A stretch of 64,000 nucleotides of DNA from an uncultured Caldilineaceae bacterium (GTDB lineage Bacteria > Chloroflexota > Anaerolineae > Caldilineales > Caldilineaceae). The stretch spans positions 1 through 64,000 of the forward strand of contig CATOTS010000001.1 of the NCBI GenBank assembly GCA_951813625.1, given 5' to 3'. The position numbers and the translations under genes are program-made. Each line of letters begins with the position of its first letter. Position 1 is the stretch's first letter. The notes below the pieces were generated by a model. The model was not told the origin of the DNA. It made no database searches and worked only from the letters and a program-made list of their open reading frames with translations. Shown in pieces: positions 9,972 to 18,076 of this stretch.

Positions 9972-10862
9972 TCAACCCTTGATGGAGCCGAGCATAATGC
10001 CCTGGACGAAGTAGCGCTGGATGAAGGGATATATCATCAGGATGGGCGCGGTGGTTACCACAATCATGGCGGCTTTGAGGGACTCGGCGGGCGGCGGGTC
10101 AATGAGCTCGGTCATTTCGGCAAGGCCGGAGGCGTCGCCGTACTGGCCGGTGCCGAAGTCGAGGATGCCGCGCAGTACCAGCTGCAGGGGGAACTTGGAG
10201 GACGTATTGAGATAGATTGCGGCGTCGAACCAGGAGTTCCAGTGCATGACGGCGTACCAGAGGCCGATGGTGGCGATGACGGGCATGGAGAGCGGGAGGT
10301 AGACGCGCAGCAGGACGGTGAGCGGGTTGGCGCCGTCCATGATGGCGGCTTCTTCCAACTCATCGGGGATAGCGAGCATGAAGTTGCGCATGATCAGCAG
10401 CCACCAGGGATTTATCAGGGGTGGAAGAATCATAGACCAAAAGCTGTCTAGAAGGTGGAGCTTTTCGACGAGGACAAAGTTGGGGATGAGGCCACCGTGA
10501 AAGAGCATGGTGAAGAAGATAAACATCGTGATGGGGACACGGCCGTAGAGATTACGCTTGGAAAGGACGTAGGCCAGCGGGAATGTGAGGAGCAGATTGA
10601 GCCCTGTGCCGACGGTGACGCGTCCTAAGGAGACCCCAAGAGAGGTCCACACGAGCGAACCCTGGCCCAGCAGCAGTTCATAGGCGGTGATGACGGGCTT
10701 TTGGGGGTAGAGGATGAACAGGCCGCGCAGGGCGTACTCTTTGCCGCTGATCAACGAGGTGGAGACGACCGAAAGGAAGGGAAGCAGAAAGATAAGTGTC
10801 AGGAGGGTGAGGAAAATGACATTAAGCCAGTCGAACAGCTTTTCGCCTAGGGAATATTTCAT
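9972..10862 (-). CDS. Carbohydrate ABC transporter permease, LplC-type
   Basis: A 296-residue inner-membrane permease with six predicted membrane segments and the BPD_transp_1 EAA loop (ELEEAAIMDGANPL, about 170-183) that contacts the ATPase. It belongs to the CUT1 family, closest in style to LplC/YtcP, judging by the N-terminal ISGKEYALRGL segment and length. An AGGAG ribosome site lies 7 bases before the ATG. It forms an operon with the LplB-type permease (9-bp gap) and the binding protein upstream. No ATPase gene is present in the cluster, as is usual for CUT1 systems that share an MsmX-like ATPase encoded elsewhere. Confidence 0.9.
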   Translation of the reverse strand: MKYSLGEKLFDWLNVIFLTLLTLIFLLPFLSVVSTSLISGKEYALRGLFILYPQKPVITAYELLLGQGSLVWTSLGVSLGRVTVGTGLNLLLTFPLAYVLSKRNLYGRVPITMFIFFTMLFHGGLIPNFVLVEKLHLLDSFWSMILPPLINPWWLLIMRNFMLAIPDELEEAAIMDGANPLTVLLRVYLPLSMPVIATIGLWYAVMHWNSWFDAAIYLNTSSKFPLQLVLRGILDFGTGQYGDASGLAEMTELIDPPPAESLKAAMIVVTTAPILMIYPFIQRYFVQGIMLGSIKG

Positions 10863-10871
10863 GGCGCGCTC

Positions 10872-11864
10872 CTACCAGAGTCCCTCTTGGCCCAGCTTCT
10901 GCGAAATCTTGTTGGCCATATACATGAGTGCGAGGGCCAGGACGGACTTGAACAGACCGACCGCGGCGGCGAAGGAGTATTGACGGCCGATCAGACCGAC
11001 GCGATAGACGTAGGTGTCGATAATGTCTGAGACGGAGAAGACTGACGGCGAATAGAGCAGGAGTATCTGCTCGAATCCGGCGTCGAGCATACCGCCGATG
11101 CGGAAAATGAGAATAATGACGATGGCGAAGGAGATGCTGGGCAAGGTGACGTGCCACATGCGCTGGAAGCGGTTGGCGCCGTCCATGGCGGCGGCTTCGT
11201 ACATTTCGGGGTTAATGGTGGCCATCGCTGCCAGGAAGATGATGCTGTTCCAGCCGGCGTGCTGCCAGATGTCCATGGTAACGATGATCGAGCGGAAGAG
11301 GTCGGGGTCGGTCAGATAGGCTTTGGGTTCGCCGCCCAGCGCGACCACGAGTTGATTGAGCAGCCCGCCCTGGGGGGTCAACATGGCGCGCACGATGCCG
11401 GCTGCCACGACCATTGAGAAGAAGTGCGGCAGGTAGGAGATGGTTTGGACTGTTCGTTGGAAGAGATGGATGCGCACTTCGTTGATGAGCAAGGCCAAAA
11501 TGATTGGCACGGGGAAGCCGAAGACCAGCTTGTAGAGGCTGATGACTACCGTATTGCGCATCACATTCCAGAAAAAAATCGAGTCGAAAAAGTTGCGGAG
11601 GTGCTTAAAGCCGACAAAGCGGTCGAGGCGGAAGAAATCGGTGATTCCCAGGAATGGGTCGTAGTCCTGGAAAGCGATGATGACGCCGACCATGGGAAGA
11701 TAGCGGAAGATGATAAAGTAGAGGAGAGGGATCGCGGCCAGGGCGTAGAGGAAGCGGTCGCGCTTGATCTGGCGCCAAGCATCGCGCCAGCCTTTGCGCT
11801 CTGTGTAAGAGGGGGAGGCCGGGTTTACGGCCAAACCTGGCTGCTCGCCGCCCAGCTGTTGCAT
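10872..11864 (-). CDS. Carbohydrate ABC transporter permease, LplB-type
   Basis: A 330-residue permease partner of the LplC-type protein. It has a long N-terminal cytoplasmic arm, then RFLYALAAIPLLYFIIFRYL and further membrane segments typical of LplB/YteP. The EAA loop reads MYEAAAMDGANRFQRMW. A strong AGGAGG ribosome site precedes the ATG at 11864. The two permeases should form a heterodimeric channel in the inner membrane. The next gene upstream in the operon encodes the solute-binding lipoprotein, 80 bp away. Confidence 0.9.
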   Translation of the reverse strand: MQQLGGEQPGLAVNPASPSYTERKGWRDAWRQIKRDRFLYALAAIPLLYFIIFRYLPMVGVIIAFQDYDPFLGITDFFRLDRFVGFKHLRNFFDSIFFWNVMRNTVVISLYKLVFGFPVPIILALLINEVRIHLFQRTVQTISYLPHFFSMVVAAGIVRAMLTPQGGLLNQLVVALGGEPKAYLTDPDLFRSIIVTMDIWQHAGWNSIIFLAAMATINPEMYEAAAMDGANRFQRMWHVTLPSISFAIVIILIFRIGGMLDAGFEQILLLYSPSVFSVSDIIDTYVYRVGLIGRQYSFAAAVGLFKSVLALALMYMANKISQKLGQEGLW

Positions 11865-11944
11865 CTATCTGCCTCCTGGGTCGAAGGGCTTGGGAAAGGG
11901 AGAGAGGCGGTACGACACCTCTCTCCACAGTTCATGCTTCTCGT

Positions 11945-13507
11945 TTATGCAGGGTGGTAGAGCCGGAACTGCTGGGTGTAGAGTTCGCTCCAGCGGTCGA
12001 GGCCGGCGCCTTGCAGGTCGCCTACGAAGTCGCTCCACTCGGACAGCGGGCGGGCACCGGAGATAAACTTGATGCTTTCCTCGTCGATGAAGCGTTCGAG
12101 GTCGACTTCGCCGGGGAACTGGTCGCGAATGGAGGTGCGGTCGTAGGGCACGTCGAAGTCGACGGGCATGCGGCCGCCGTCGTACTGGTTCCAGTAGGTG
12201 TTGATGTGTTTCCAGTGGCGGTTCCAGAAGTAGCTGCCGTCTTCCTGTTCGATCTGGACGGCGGTTGCCCAGGTTTCGGGCCCCAGGCCCAGGGTGATCT
12301 GGTAGTCGCGAGAGTATTTCTCTTCGCAGACAGGGCTGGCGGCGGAGAACTGACGGGCGATCTTGGCTTCCTGATCCACCCATTCCCAGTCTTCGCCGGG
12401 GATGCCCCAGGAAGCGATGAGGTAGTTGGTCACGTCGTCAGGGCCGCCGCTGTAGAGCCAGTTGACGTACTTGATCACGGCCTCCGGATGCTCGGACTTG
12501 CGCGCGATCATGTAGGCGGTGTTGGAGCCGGCGTTGTTGGTCTTGGCGATTCCGGAGGGGCCGACGATCTTGAGGGAGAGGACGTAGTCTTCCTCGACGT
12601 AGCCGGCGTCGCGTCTGATATCAGACCACCAGCCGGTGATGCGGGAGTACCAGCCCAGCCAGAGGCCGATGGTCAGGGTCTTGAGCATGGAGCGGTAGTC
12701 GGGGTTGGCGAAGGACTCCTGCTGTAGCCAGCCGTCCTCCCACCACTGGTTCATGCGGGCGAGCCAGTCGGGGTAGCCCTCCTGCAGTTCGGGCGGTTTG
12801 AGCATATTGTCGGCGGGATCGATCCAGCGTGAGTAGCCGTGGTTGGTGAACGCGCCGAGCGTGTTGTACATAAGGTGGCGGCGGCCCATCGTCGTGATGA
12901 TGGCTTCGGGGTTGTTGCCGCGCATGGCGAGGTAGGCATCTTCCATGCCATCCCAGGTGTCGGGCACGTCGAGCCCGGCTTCGGCGAGCCAGTCGGAGCG
13001 GAAGTAGGGGAAGTGTGTGTGACCCATCAGGCCGAGACGGGGATAACCCCAGGTCGTGCCTTCGAAGTCCTTCATCATCTTCCAGTCCAGGTCGGAGTGA
13101 CCGGCGAGGATGTCCTGTCCGCCGGCCTCAAGCAGGTCGTCGAGCGGATGGACGATGCCCTTGAAGTCGGGCCAGGCGCCCTCGAAGACGTCGAGGGGCT
13201 CGGTGCCGGAGGCGATCAGCAGGTTCAGCTTTTCGGTCCTGGCGCCGCCGGGAGGCAACAGGTAGGCATTGACGCGCACCCCGGTCAGCTCGAGAAGGTG
13301 GTCGCGCACGGCTGCGGTGCGTTCGGGGTTACCGCCGCCGGGGCAGGGCGTGCTTGTCGCGACCCAGATGTCGGGGGGCTCCATTTCGCCGTCTTCGCCC
13401 ATGGCTGCGGGCGCGCCCGCCGGCACACAGGCGGCCAGAGCGGCCCCTGTTGCTGCGAGCCCCATGCCCTGCAGCAACTGTCGTCGATTCAGTTTTTGCC
13501 TCGTCAC
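11945..13507 (-). CDS. Extracellular sugar-binding lipoprotein of the LplABC-type transporter
   Basis: A 520-residue solute-binding protein. The N-terminus has a twin-arginine-like LNRRQLLQGM followed by a hydrophobic stretch and a lipobox LAAC (Cys27 from this start), so it is probably exported folded and lipid-anchored on the outer face. The mature part has family 1 binding-protein features, such as a segment rich in Trp and Gly near TPCPGGGNPERTAAV. I preferred the GTG at 13507 because AAAGGAG sits 7 bases before it; a GTG six codons upstream (13525) is the alternative. First gene of the transporter operon. The sugar is unknown; LplA relatives bind oligosaccharides, including pectin or alginate fragments. 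Confidence 0.88.
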   Translation of the reverse strand: MTRQKLNRRQLLQGMGLAATGAALAACVPAGAPAAMGEDGEMEPPDIWVATSTPCPGGGNPERTAAVRDHLLELTGVRVNAYLLPPGGARTEKLNLLIASGTEPLDVFEGAWPDFKGIVHPLDDLLEAGGQDILAGHSDLDWKMMKDFEGTTWGYPRLGLMGHTHFPYFRSDWLAEAGLDVPDTWDGMEDAYLAMRGNNPEAIITTMGRRHLMYNTLGAFTNHGYSRWIDPADNMLKPPELQEGYPDWLARMNQWWEDGWLQQESFANPDYRSMLKTLTIGLWLGWYSRITGWWSDIRRDAGYVEEDYVLSLKIVGPSGIAKTNNAGSNTAYMIARKSEHPEAVIKYVNWLYSGGPDDVTNYLIASWGIPGEDWEWVDQEAKIARQFSAASPVCEEKYSRDYQITLGLGPETWATAVQIEQEDGSYFWNRHWKHINTYWNQYDGGRMPVDFDVPYDRTSIRDQFPGEVDLERFIDEESIKFISGARPLSEWSDFVGDLQGAGLDRWSELYTQQFRLYHPA

Positions 13508-13569
13508 AATCGAATCTCCTTTCACAATGGATTGGATGAACGAACAGAACTTTGCTTCGAAATTGAGTA

Positions 13570-13581
13570 GACCGATCGGTC
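13570..13581. promoter_or_regulatory. Perfect 12-bp palindrome upstream of the transporter operon, possible operator
   Basis: GACCGATCGGTC reads the same on both strands and lies about 60 bases upstream of the sugar-binding protein gene, where a repressor could act. No regulator gene is adjacent, so the assignment is only a suggestion. Confidence 0.25.
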
Positions 13582-13687
13582 GGTGAGAAACTGCGGCTGA
13601 GCCGGCCTACGCGATACGCGAACAGTCTGGCAGCTTGGCCCGGTTGTGGTTTGCTCCGGACTCTCTGACTTTGCTTCGAAGGCAAGA

Positions 13688-14500
13688 CTATGCGGGCTGC
13701 ATCTCAATGACGGGTGTACCGTCGACTTCGACCCAGCGGCCGCACAGGTCTCCACCCTCGCTTACACCCAGTGCCACGGGCGACCCGTCCATTCGCAGGA
13801 CGGGATGGAAGTGTTTTGCGACTTCGTGGGCTTCGCCGGCGATGTAATGGCCGATGAGGGCGCGGCGAAAGCGGTCTGCGCTGGAATTTGGGTAGCTGCC
13901 GTGGACGACCTGCCCGTTGAAGAAGACGACATCGCCGGCCTGCATGATGACCGGGTCCGCCTGGATGTTGTCGGGCAGCTCCACGGTGACGTCGCTGAAG
14001 CTGACGGATGTGTCGGCCTTGGCGGAGCAGAGCATTGGCCAGCTGTGGCTGTCTGCCACCATCCGCAGGCAGCCGTTTTCCTCGTCGCAGTCGTCGAGGG
14101 CGAGCCAGGCGGCGATGCAGGCGCCGGGCTGGACGCGCAGATAGTGCTGGTCCTGATGCAGGGCCTGGCCGCGTGCGCCGGGCGGCTTGAAGTAGAGCAT
14201 CGTCTGCACCGCAAACGGCTCACGCCCCAGAAGTTCGGTCATGCAGTCGCGCAGACGCGCATCGAGCATCCACTGCAGGCTGAGTTCGTCCCAGCGGTGC
14301 ATGTGGATCATGCGCGGGAAACGTTTCAGGGGGTCCTGGCTGCCGTTGTCGACGCCTGCCGAGTCACCGGGATAGCTTCCGGCAGAACGTAACGACATGA
14401 AGTGCCGGCGGTATTGACTCACCTCCGCTGGGGAGAAGAGCTGGCGAACGTTGAGGTAGCCCTGGCCGTCGAAGAGCTGTTTCTGAGCCTCGGTGAGCAT
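13688..14500 (-). CDS. Phytanoyl-CoA dioxygenase (PhyH) family protein
   Basis: A 270-residue Fe(II)/2-oxoglutarate-dependent dioxygenase of the PhyH family. The metal triad is visible: HQDQHY supplies the first His and Asp, and VVHGSYPNSS the distal His. The Arg in DRFRRALIGHY is suited to bind 2-oxoglutarate. The N-terminal EAQKQLFDGQGYLNVRQLF is the typical PhyH start. The ATG at 14500 is used; an in-frame GTG five codons upstream is possible. Neither has a good ribosome site. It lies upstream of the sugar transporter on the same strand, about 180 bp away. PhyH proteins often sit beside sugar and Gfo/Idh/MocA genes in such genomes, but the substrate is not known. Confidence 0.88.
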   Translation of the reverse strand: MLTEAQKQLFDGQGYLNVRQLFSPAEVSQYRRHFMSLRSAGSYPGDSAGVDNGSQDPLKRFPRMIHMHRWDELSLQWMLDARLRDCMTELLGREPFAVQTMLYFKPPGARGQALHQDQHYLRVQPGACIAAWLALDDCDEENGCLRMVADSHSWPMLCSAKADTSVSFSDVTVELPDNIQADPVIMQAGDVVFFNGQVVHGSYPNSSADRFRRALIGHYIAGEAHEVAKHFHPVLRMDGSPVALGVSEGGDLCGRWVEVDGTPVIEMQPA

Positions 14501-14695
14501 CGATCGCGGTCTCACGTTGTCGATGAGTAGCAGGTTTGACTTGCCTGATCTGCTGAATCGCGGTCAGCCAGCGGCCCCATACCAGAAACTGCCACTGCTT
14601 GGCTAGAGATGGAGCGAACGACTATAGACCCAAACAGAATCCTGCACAATTCTACGCAATATCAGGGAATGTGCAAAGTTTGGGACAGTGTGTTG

Positions 14696-14818
14696 TGCAG
14701 CCCACGATTGGGGTGGGAATCGTCTGGCGGGAAAACCATGCCGGCGGTGGTTGAAAAAGTTTGGCGGTCTTGGGAGAGGTACAAGGCAGGCGCAGGGCAG
14801 GCATGGGGCTGCCCCTAC
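14696..14818 (+). repeat. Interspersed repeat, module A
   Basis: A stretch of about 120 bp starting GCAGCCCACGATTGGGGTGG and ending GGGGCTGCCCCTAC. The reverse complement of 34477-34590 matches it closely in the same order, including ATCGTCTGGC, GCCGGCGGTGG versus GCCAGCGGTGG, and the final GCCCCTAC. In both places it lies upstream of the G-run hairpin module, so the two modules appear to travel as one composite element. Confidence 0.7.
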
Positions 14819-14909
14819 GTTGGCCGCGACGTTCGCTGATTTGGGGGCGGCGTGATGGCCGGAGGCAGCCCTGGGTCGAATAGACCCTACACTCGGCGCG
14901 GGAGGAACA

Positions 14910-14956
14910 TCAGGGGGGCGTTGCGGGGGGAGTCCCCCGCCCAAGGGAGGGCCGGA
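14910..14956 (+). repeat. Truncated G-run hairpin module (module B)
   Basis: A short copy of the hairpin module found at 601 and 15171. It keeps AGGGGGGCGTTGCGGGGGG and the C-run but has lost one C, reads CCCAAGGGAGGGCCGG, and then changes into GGGGGCAGG-rich DNA. The tail is missing. It lies between module A and the complete copy at 15171. Confidence 0.75.
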
Positions 14957-15170
14957 ACTGCAGGGGGCAGGGGTTAGGGGGCAGGGGGCAGGAAACTGCA
15001 GGGAGCGGTGCGCGCCGGTCGAACGCGCGAACGGCGGGGGACGCACGCACGGCGGTATGGGCACGCGGCGCGTTGACGACAGGCTGGCATCGCGCAGGCA
15101 CGATGGCGGGGCGACGGGCCGCTGGTTGTACAGGGCTACCTTAGAACCCACACCTGGCGGGCGGAAGGGT

Positions 15171-15345
15171 GTCAGGGGGGCGTTGCGGGGGGAGTCCCCC
15201 CGCACAAGGGAGGGCCGCAGGCCCGACCGCCCAAAAGGAATTCGGGAAGGCGTATTTCGCCACTCCGCCGTAGAGTGGAGCGTGGACCGGCTATGACTCC
15301 GCCGCTATGTGAGGGTTAGGAATCGGGACCCCAGTTTTGGACTGC
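15171..15345 (+). repeat. Interspersed repeat, complete G-run hairpin module plus tail (module B)
   Basis: This copy has the GGGGGGCGTTGCGGGG start, the hairpin GCGGGGGG-N3-CCCCCCGC, the second hairpin GGGCCGCAGGCCC, and the tail ending CCCCAGTTTTGGACTGC. The tail shares GGCGTATTTC, GTGGACCGGCTATGACTCC and the final CCCAGTTTTGGA with copies at 661-775 and 34203-34310. The tail differs by many substitutions while the hairpin core is nearly unchanged. Confidence 0.85.
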
Positions 15346-15503
15346 AACTGAAGGCGTGGCTTGCAGGTCAGGGGATTGGTTCCGGTTGGTGGTCTAAGTC
15401 CCAGAATTGGGACGCGTAGAGAGGATTGTGCGTCTGACGAGGCGTGAACAGAGGTCTTGACAGATTGCTTTCTTGCCAACCTTGGCGGGCCTGAAGGGAA
15501 GAA

Positions 15504-16535
15504 TCACTTGCTTGGTTCGTCCGGTTCAGACTGGGCGCCGGTACCCGGTTCGATCTGAGGGTCGGCGCTGGCTTGCGTCCGCCAGGCTGCGGGCAGCAGC
15601 GACTCAAGCTGCTCGCGCAGAGGGGGCGGGTCGTAGCCCAGCTCATAGGCGCGACTGCTGTCCAGGGCGATGTTGGCCGAGCGGGCGGCCAGGGACTGTG
15701 TTGCCTGCTGACCCGAGTATGTATCCAGCAAGCTGACGGGAATGGCAAGCTGATCTTCCAGCCCCAGGATTTGCAGGGTCAAGAGTCCCATTTCGTAGAG
15801 GCTGATCGAGTCGCGCCCGCCGAGGTGCAGATGTCCAACGGCGCGTTCGATCTCGGCGGTGTTGACATCGTCTTCGAAGCCGCTTCCGGCCGCCTGCAAC
15901 AAGCCATGCGCGGCGACGGCCGCGGTGACCGGCGTGCGGATGCCATCGCCGAAGAGCGGGACCTCGCGGCCGGCGCGAAATGCAGCTGTCATTTTGTGAA
16001 AAAGGCTCTGACGTCCCAGACGGGCATAGCCAATCAGCATGGGCAGGCGACAGATGAGGGCGTCGCCGTAAGCGGTCAGGATCCCTTCCTCGGCCATGGC
16101 CTTGTGCTCGCCGAAGATGTTGATGGGCGTGGGGGGGTCGTCCTCTGTGTAGGGTGCCTTGGCGCCGTCGAAAACGAGGTCGGTGGAGGTGAAGACAAAG
16201 GGGATGTCTTTGTCGCTGCAGAGGGCGGCGAGGTTGACCGCCGCGAGCATGTTGATACGCAGGGAGTCGTCGGGGTTTTCTTGGCAGAAGTCGAGGTCGG
16301 TGATAGCAGCGGTATGGATCACGGCAGCCGGCTGCACATCGGCCAGCATCGCCTTGGTCTCGCTGAATTCGGTCAGGTCGACGCGCCCGTTGTCGATGTC
16401 GCCGAAGAAGAGTTGGGCGTTGCGGCGGGTCGTGCGGTGGTAGGTTCCAAGCGGGTGCCAGCGTTTTTGCGCGGCCTGCAGGAGATGGGAGCCGAGAAAG
16501 CCGGTCGCGCCGGTGATGAGCAGCTTAGGCGCCAT
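15504..16535 (-). CDS. RmlD-like sugar-nucleotide reductase (SDR family)
   Basis: A 343-residue extended short-chain dehydrogenase of the dTDP-4-dehydrorhamnose reductase (RmlD) group. It has the NAD(P)-binding TGATGFLG (8-15), a D-x-D region at GDIDNGRVDL, HTAAITDLDFCQENP typical of RmlD, and FTSTDLVFDG. The usual catalytic YxxxK is read as FGEHK (Phe141, Lys145), so the active-site Tyr is missing. The ATG at 16535 begins the Rossmann fold; the frame upstream is shadow sequence. The gene starts 1 base after the stop of the peptidase gene, which suggests translational coupling. The C-terminal 25 residues are a low-complexity Glu/Pro/Ser tail. True rhamnose synthesis is doubtful because no other rml gene is near. 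Confidence 0.8.
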   Translation of the reverse strand: MAPKLLITGATGFLGSHLLQAAQKRWHPLGTYHRTTRRNAQLFFGDIDNGRVDLTEFSETKAMLADVQPAAVIHTAAITDLDFCQENPDDSLRINMLAAVNLAALCSDKDIPFVFTSTDLVFDGAKAPYTEDDPPTPINIFGEHKAMAEEGILTAYGDALICRLPMLIGYARLGRQSLFHKMTAAFRAGREVPLFGDGIRTPVTAAVAAHGLLQAAGSGFEDDVNTAEIERAVGHLHLGGRDSISLYEMGLLTLQILGLEDQLAIPVSLLDTYSGQQATQSLAARSANIALDSSRAYELGYDPPPLREQLESLLPAAWRTQASADPQIEPGTGAQSEPDEPSK

Positions 16536-16536
16536 T

Positions 16537-17349
16537 TCACCAATGCCAGACCTGGTTCCAGGCGGCCATCCAATCCGGGCCGACGCTGTGAACGCGATAG
16601 GGCGGCTCGAGGCGGACGCCGGGCCGCCCTCTGAAGGAATCGAGGTGGTCGGGGCTGCCAACGTCGAAAGTGATTGTTGTGGGGCCGCTCGGCACGTACG
16701 GGGGTACGCCGCCCAGATTTTGCAGGGCACTACGGGCGCCTTCTTCAATCATCTGGCGGGCGCGAACAGGCGGAATCTGGCGGGCTGAATAGCGGGACAG
16801 TCCCTTTTTTACGGCCACAGTGGTCAGCCCGTCTCCGAGGAGGTCGATGGACTCGCGGCAGACTGCCTCGTCGCCGGTCACCAGCAGGACAGGCGCGGCG
16901 TAGTAGCCGCAGAGGGCGGCATTGACACCGACCTCGCCTACTTCCTGGCCGTTGAACCAGAGGTAGCGCCAACGGACGGTCGAAATCGTGTGGCTGAGAA
17001 CGCCGTCAGCTGTGCCGGCTTTAGCGTGCATGCCCACCAGGAGCACGGCGTCGCAGCCGCTTTCCAGCGTATCCACGTAGCGGCTCCAGGTGTGGTGGGC
17101 GACCCATTCGCAGCGGGGATCGAGGAGTTCGGGGACAAAGGAGTTGAAGGTCCACGGGCCGCCGGCTCCGTGACAGTCGACGACCACGATTTCGGTGGCG
17201 CCGCCCGCGACTGCACCGCGTACGGCGGCGTTTATCTCTTCGGTGTAGAGGCGGCGGCCCTCCTCGTACATCGATTCGCCGCCGTTGACCTGCTCCCAGG
17301 CGACGATGCCGCTCACACCTTCCATGTCGGTCATGATCTGCACGCGCAT
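16537..17349 (-). CDS. M55 family D-aminopeptidase (DppA-like)
   Basis: A 270-residue protein of peptidase family M55, zinc enzymes that release N-terminal D-amino acids; the decameric DppA of Bacillus is the model. Zinc-ligand motifs are present: TDMEGVSG (Asp8, Glu10), VVDCHGAGG, VGMHAKAG, and EVGEVGVNAA. The length and C-terminal part also fit the family. An AGGAG site precedes the ATG at 17349. It is followed directly by the RmlD-like gene. A role in peptide or cell-wall turnover is an inference. Confidence 0.9.
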   Translation of the reverse strand: MRVQIMTDMEGVSGIVAWEQVNGGESMYEEGRRLYTEEINAAVRGAVAGGATEIVVVDCHGAGGPWTFNSFVPELLDPRCEWVAHHTWSRYVDTLESGCDAVLLVGMHAKAGTADGVLSHTISTVRWRYLWFNGQEVGEVGVNAALCGYYAAPVLLVTGDEAVCRESIDLLGDGLTTVAVKKGLSRYSARQIPPVRARQMIEEGARSALQNLGGVPPYVPSGPTTITFDVGSPDHLDSFRGRPGVRLEPPYRVHSVGPDWMAAWNQVWHW

Positions 17350-17446
17350 GGGAAATCTCCTGATCAGCGTACCGTTACCGTTTGCCTAGCACGCTCAGCG
17401 AAGGGTCCCCTGAGGCCCGCAGATTCATTGCGGCCGGACTTGGCGG

Positions 17447-18076
17447 TTAAATTGTCTCTACAGCAGGGTTTTGGGCCCAGTCCACGGCCACGGGAGCGGG
17501 AAGCGGCCAGTCGCGGACCGGTTCGAACTCCTCCTGCGCCCTTGCCTCTTCGGCCAGGCGGGAGCGCTCCTCGGCGACTCGCCGCGCGCGAATTCCGCGT
17601 TCGATCGAATCGTCGACTCTCTGTTCGATCTGTTCCCAGCTCTGCTCCAGCGCCAGGGCCGTTTCGGTGATCAACATGGCCCTCGCTTCTTCGAGAGCCT
17701 CCCTGTCGGCCTCGGTCAGGTATTTGGCCGAGTCGCGCCAGGTCAGGTCTCGCACTGCCGAGGCGATCTGGTTGGGGTACCCAGAGTGAATCTGCTTGTG
17801 GATGTGGGAACGTCGCAATCTAAACTCGTCGGGGAGATCGACCGGAAGGGACTCCAAGGTCTCGAAGACGCTGAAAATCAGCCCGGCGGGCATGACGGGA
17901 CGAACACCGATCTGCTCCAGGCGCGGTTCGGGTAGATGCACCTTCAATCGATTGCGTATAAACTCGATAACGTAATAGCGCTGAAAGCCCTTGACAAGTT
18001 CTTCGTCCTGAAATGCGATGATTGTGCCTGCGCCGTGCGCCGGGTGGATGACACTCTGCCCGATCATAAAGCTCAT
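17447..18076 (-). CDS. CarD-family transcriptional regulator
   Basis: A 209-residue protein. Residues 1-60 match the CarD/TRCF RNA-polymerase-interacting domain, with MIGQSVIHPAHGAGTI, a beta-rich core and YYVIEF. The rest is helical, ending in a segment rich in Glu and Arg (about 150-190) and a Pro/Ala tail. Members bind the RNA polymerase beta subunit and stabilise open promoters. The ATG at 18076 follows CGGAGAGAG, a good ribosome site; a longer upstream frame lacks one. It stands alone, followed by the peptidase gene about 100 bp downstream on the same strand. Confidence 0.85.
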   Translation of the reverse strand: MSFMIGQSVIHPAHGAGTIIAFQDEELVKGFQRYYVIEFIRNRLKVHLPEPRLEQIGVRPVMPAGLIFSVFETLESLPVDLPDEFRLRRSHIHKQIHSGYPNQIASAVRDLTWRDSAKYLTEADREALEEARAMLITETALALEQSWEQIEQRVDDSIERGIRARRVAEERSRLAEEARAQEEFEPVRDWPLPAPVAVDWAQNPAVETI

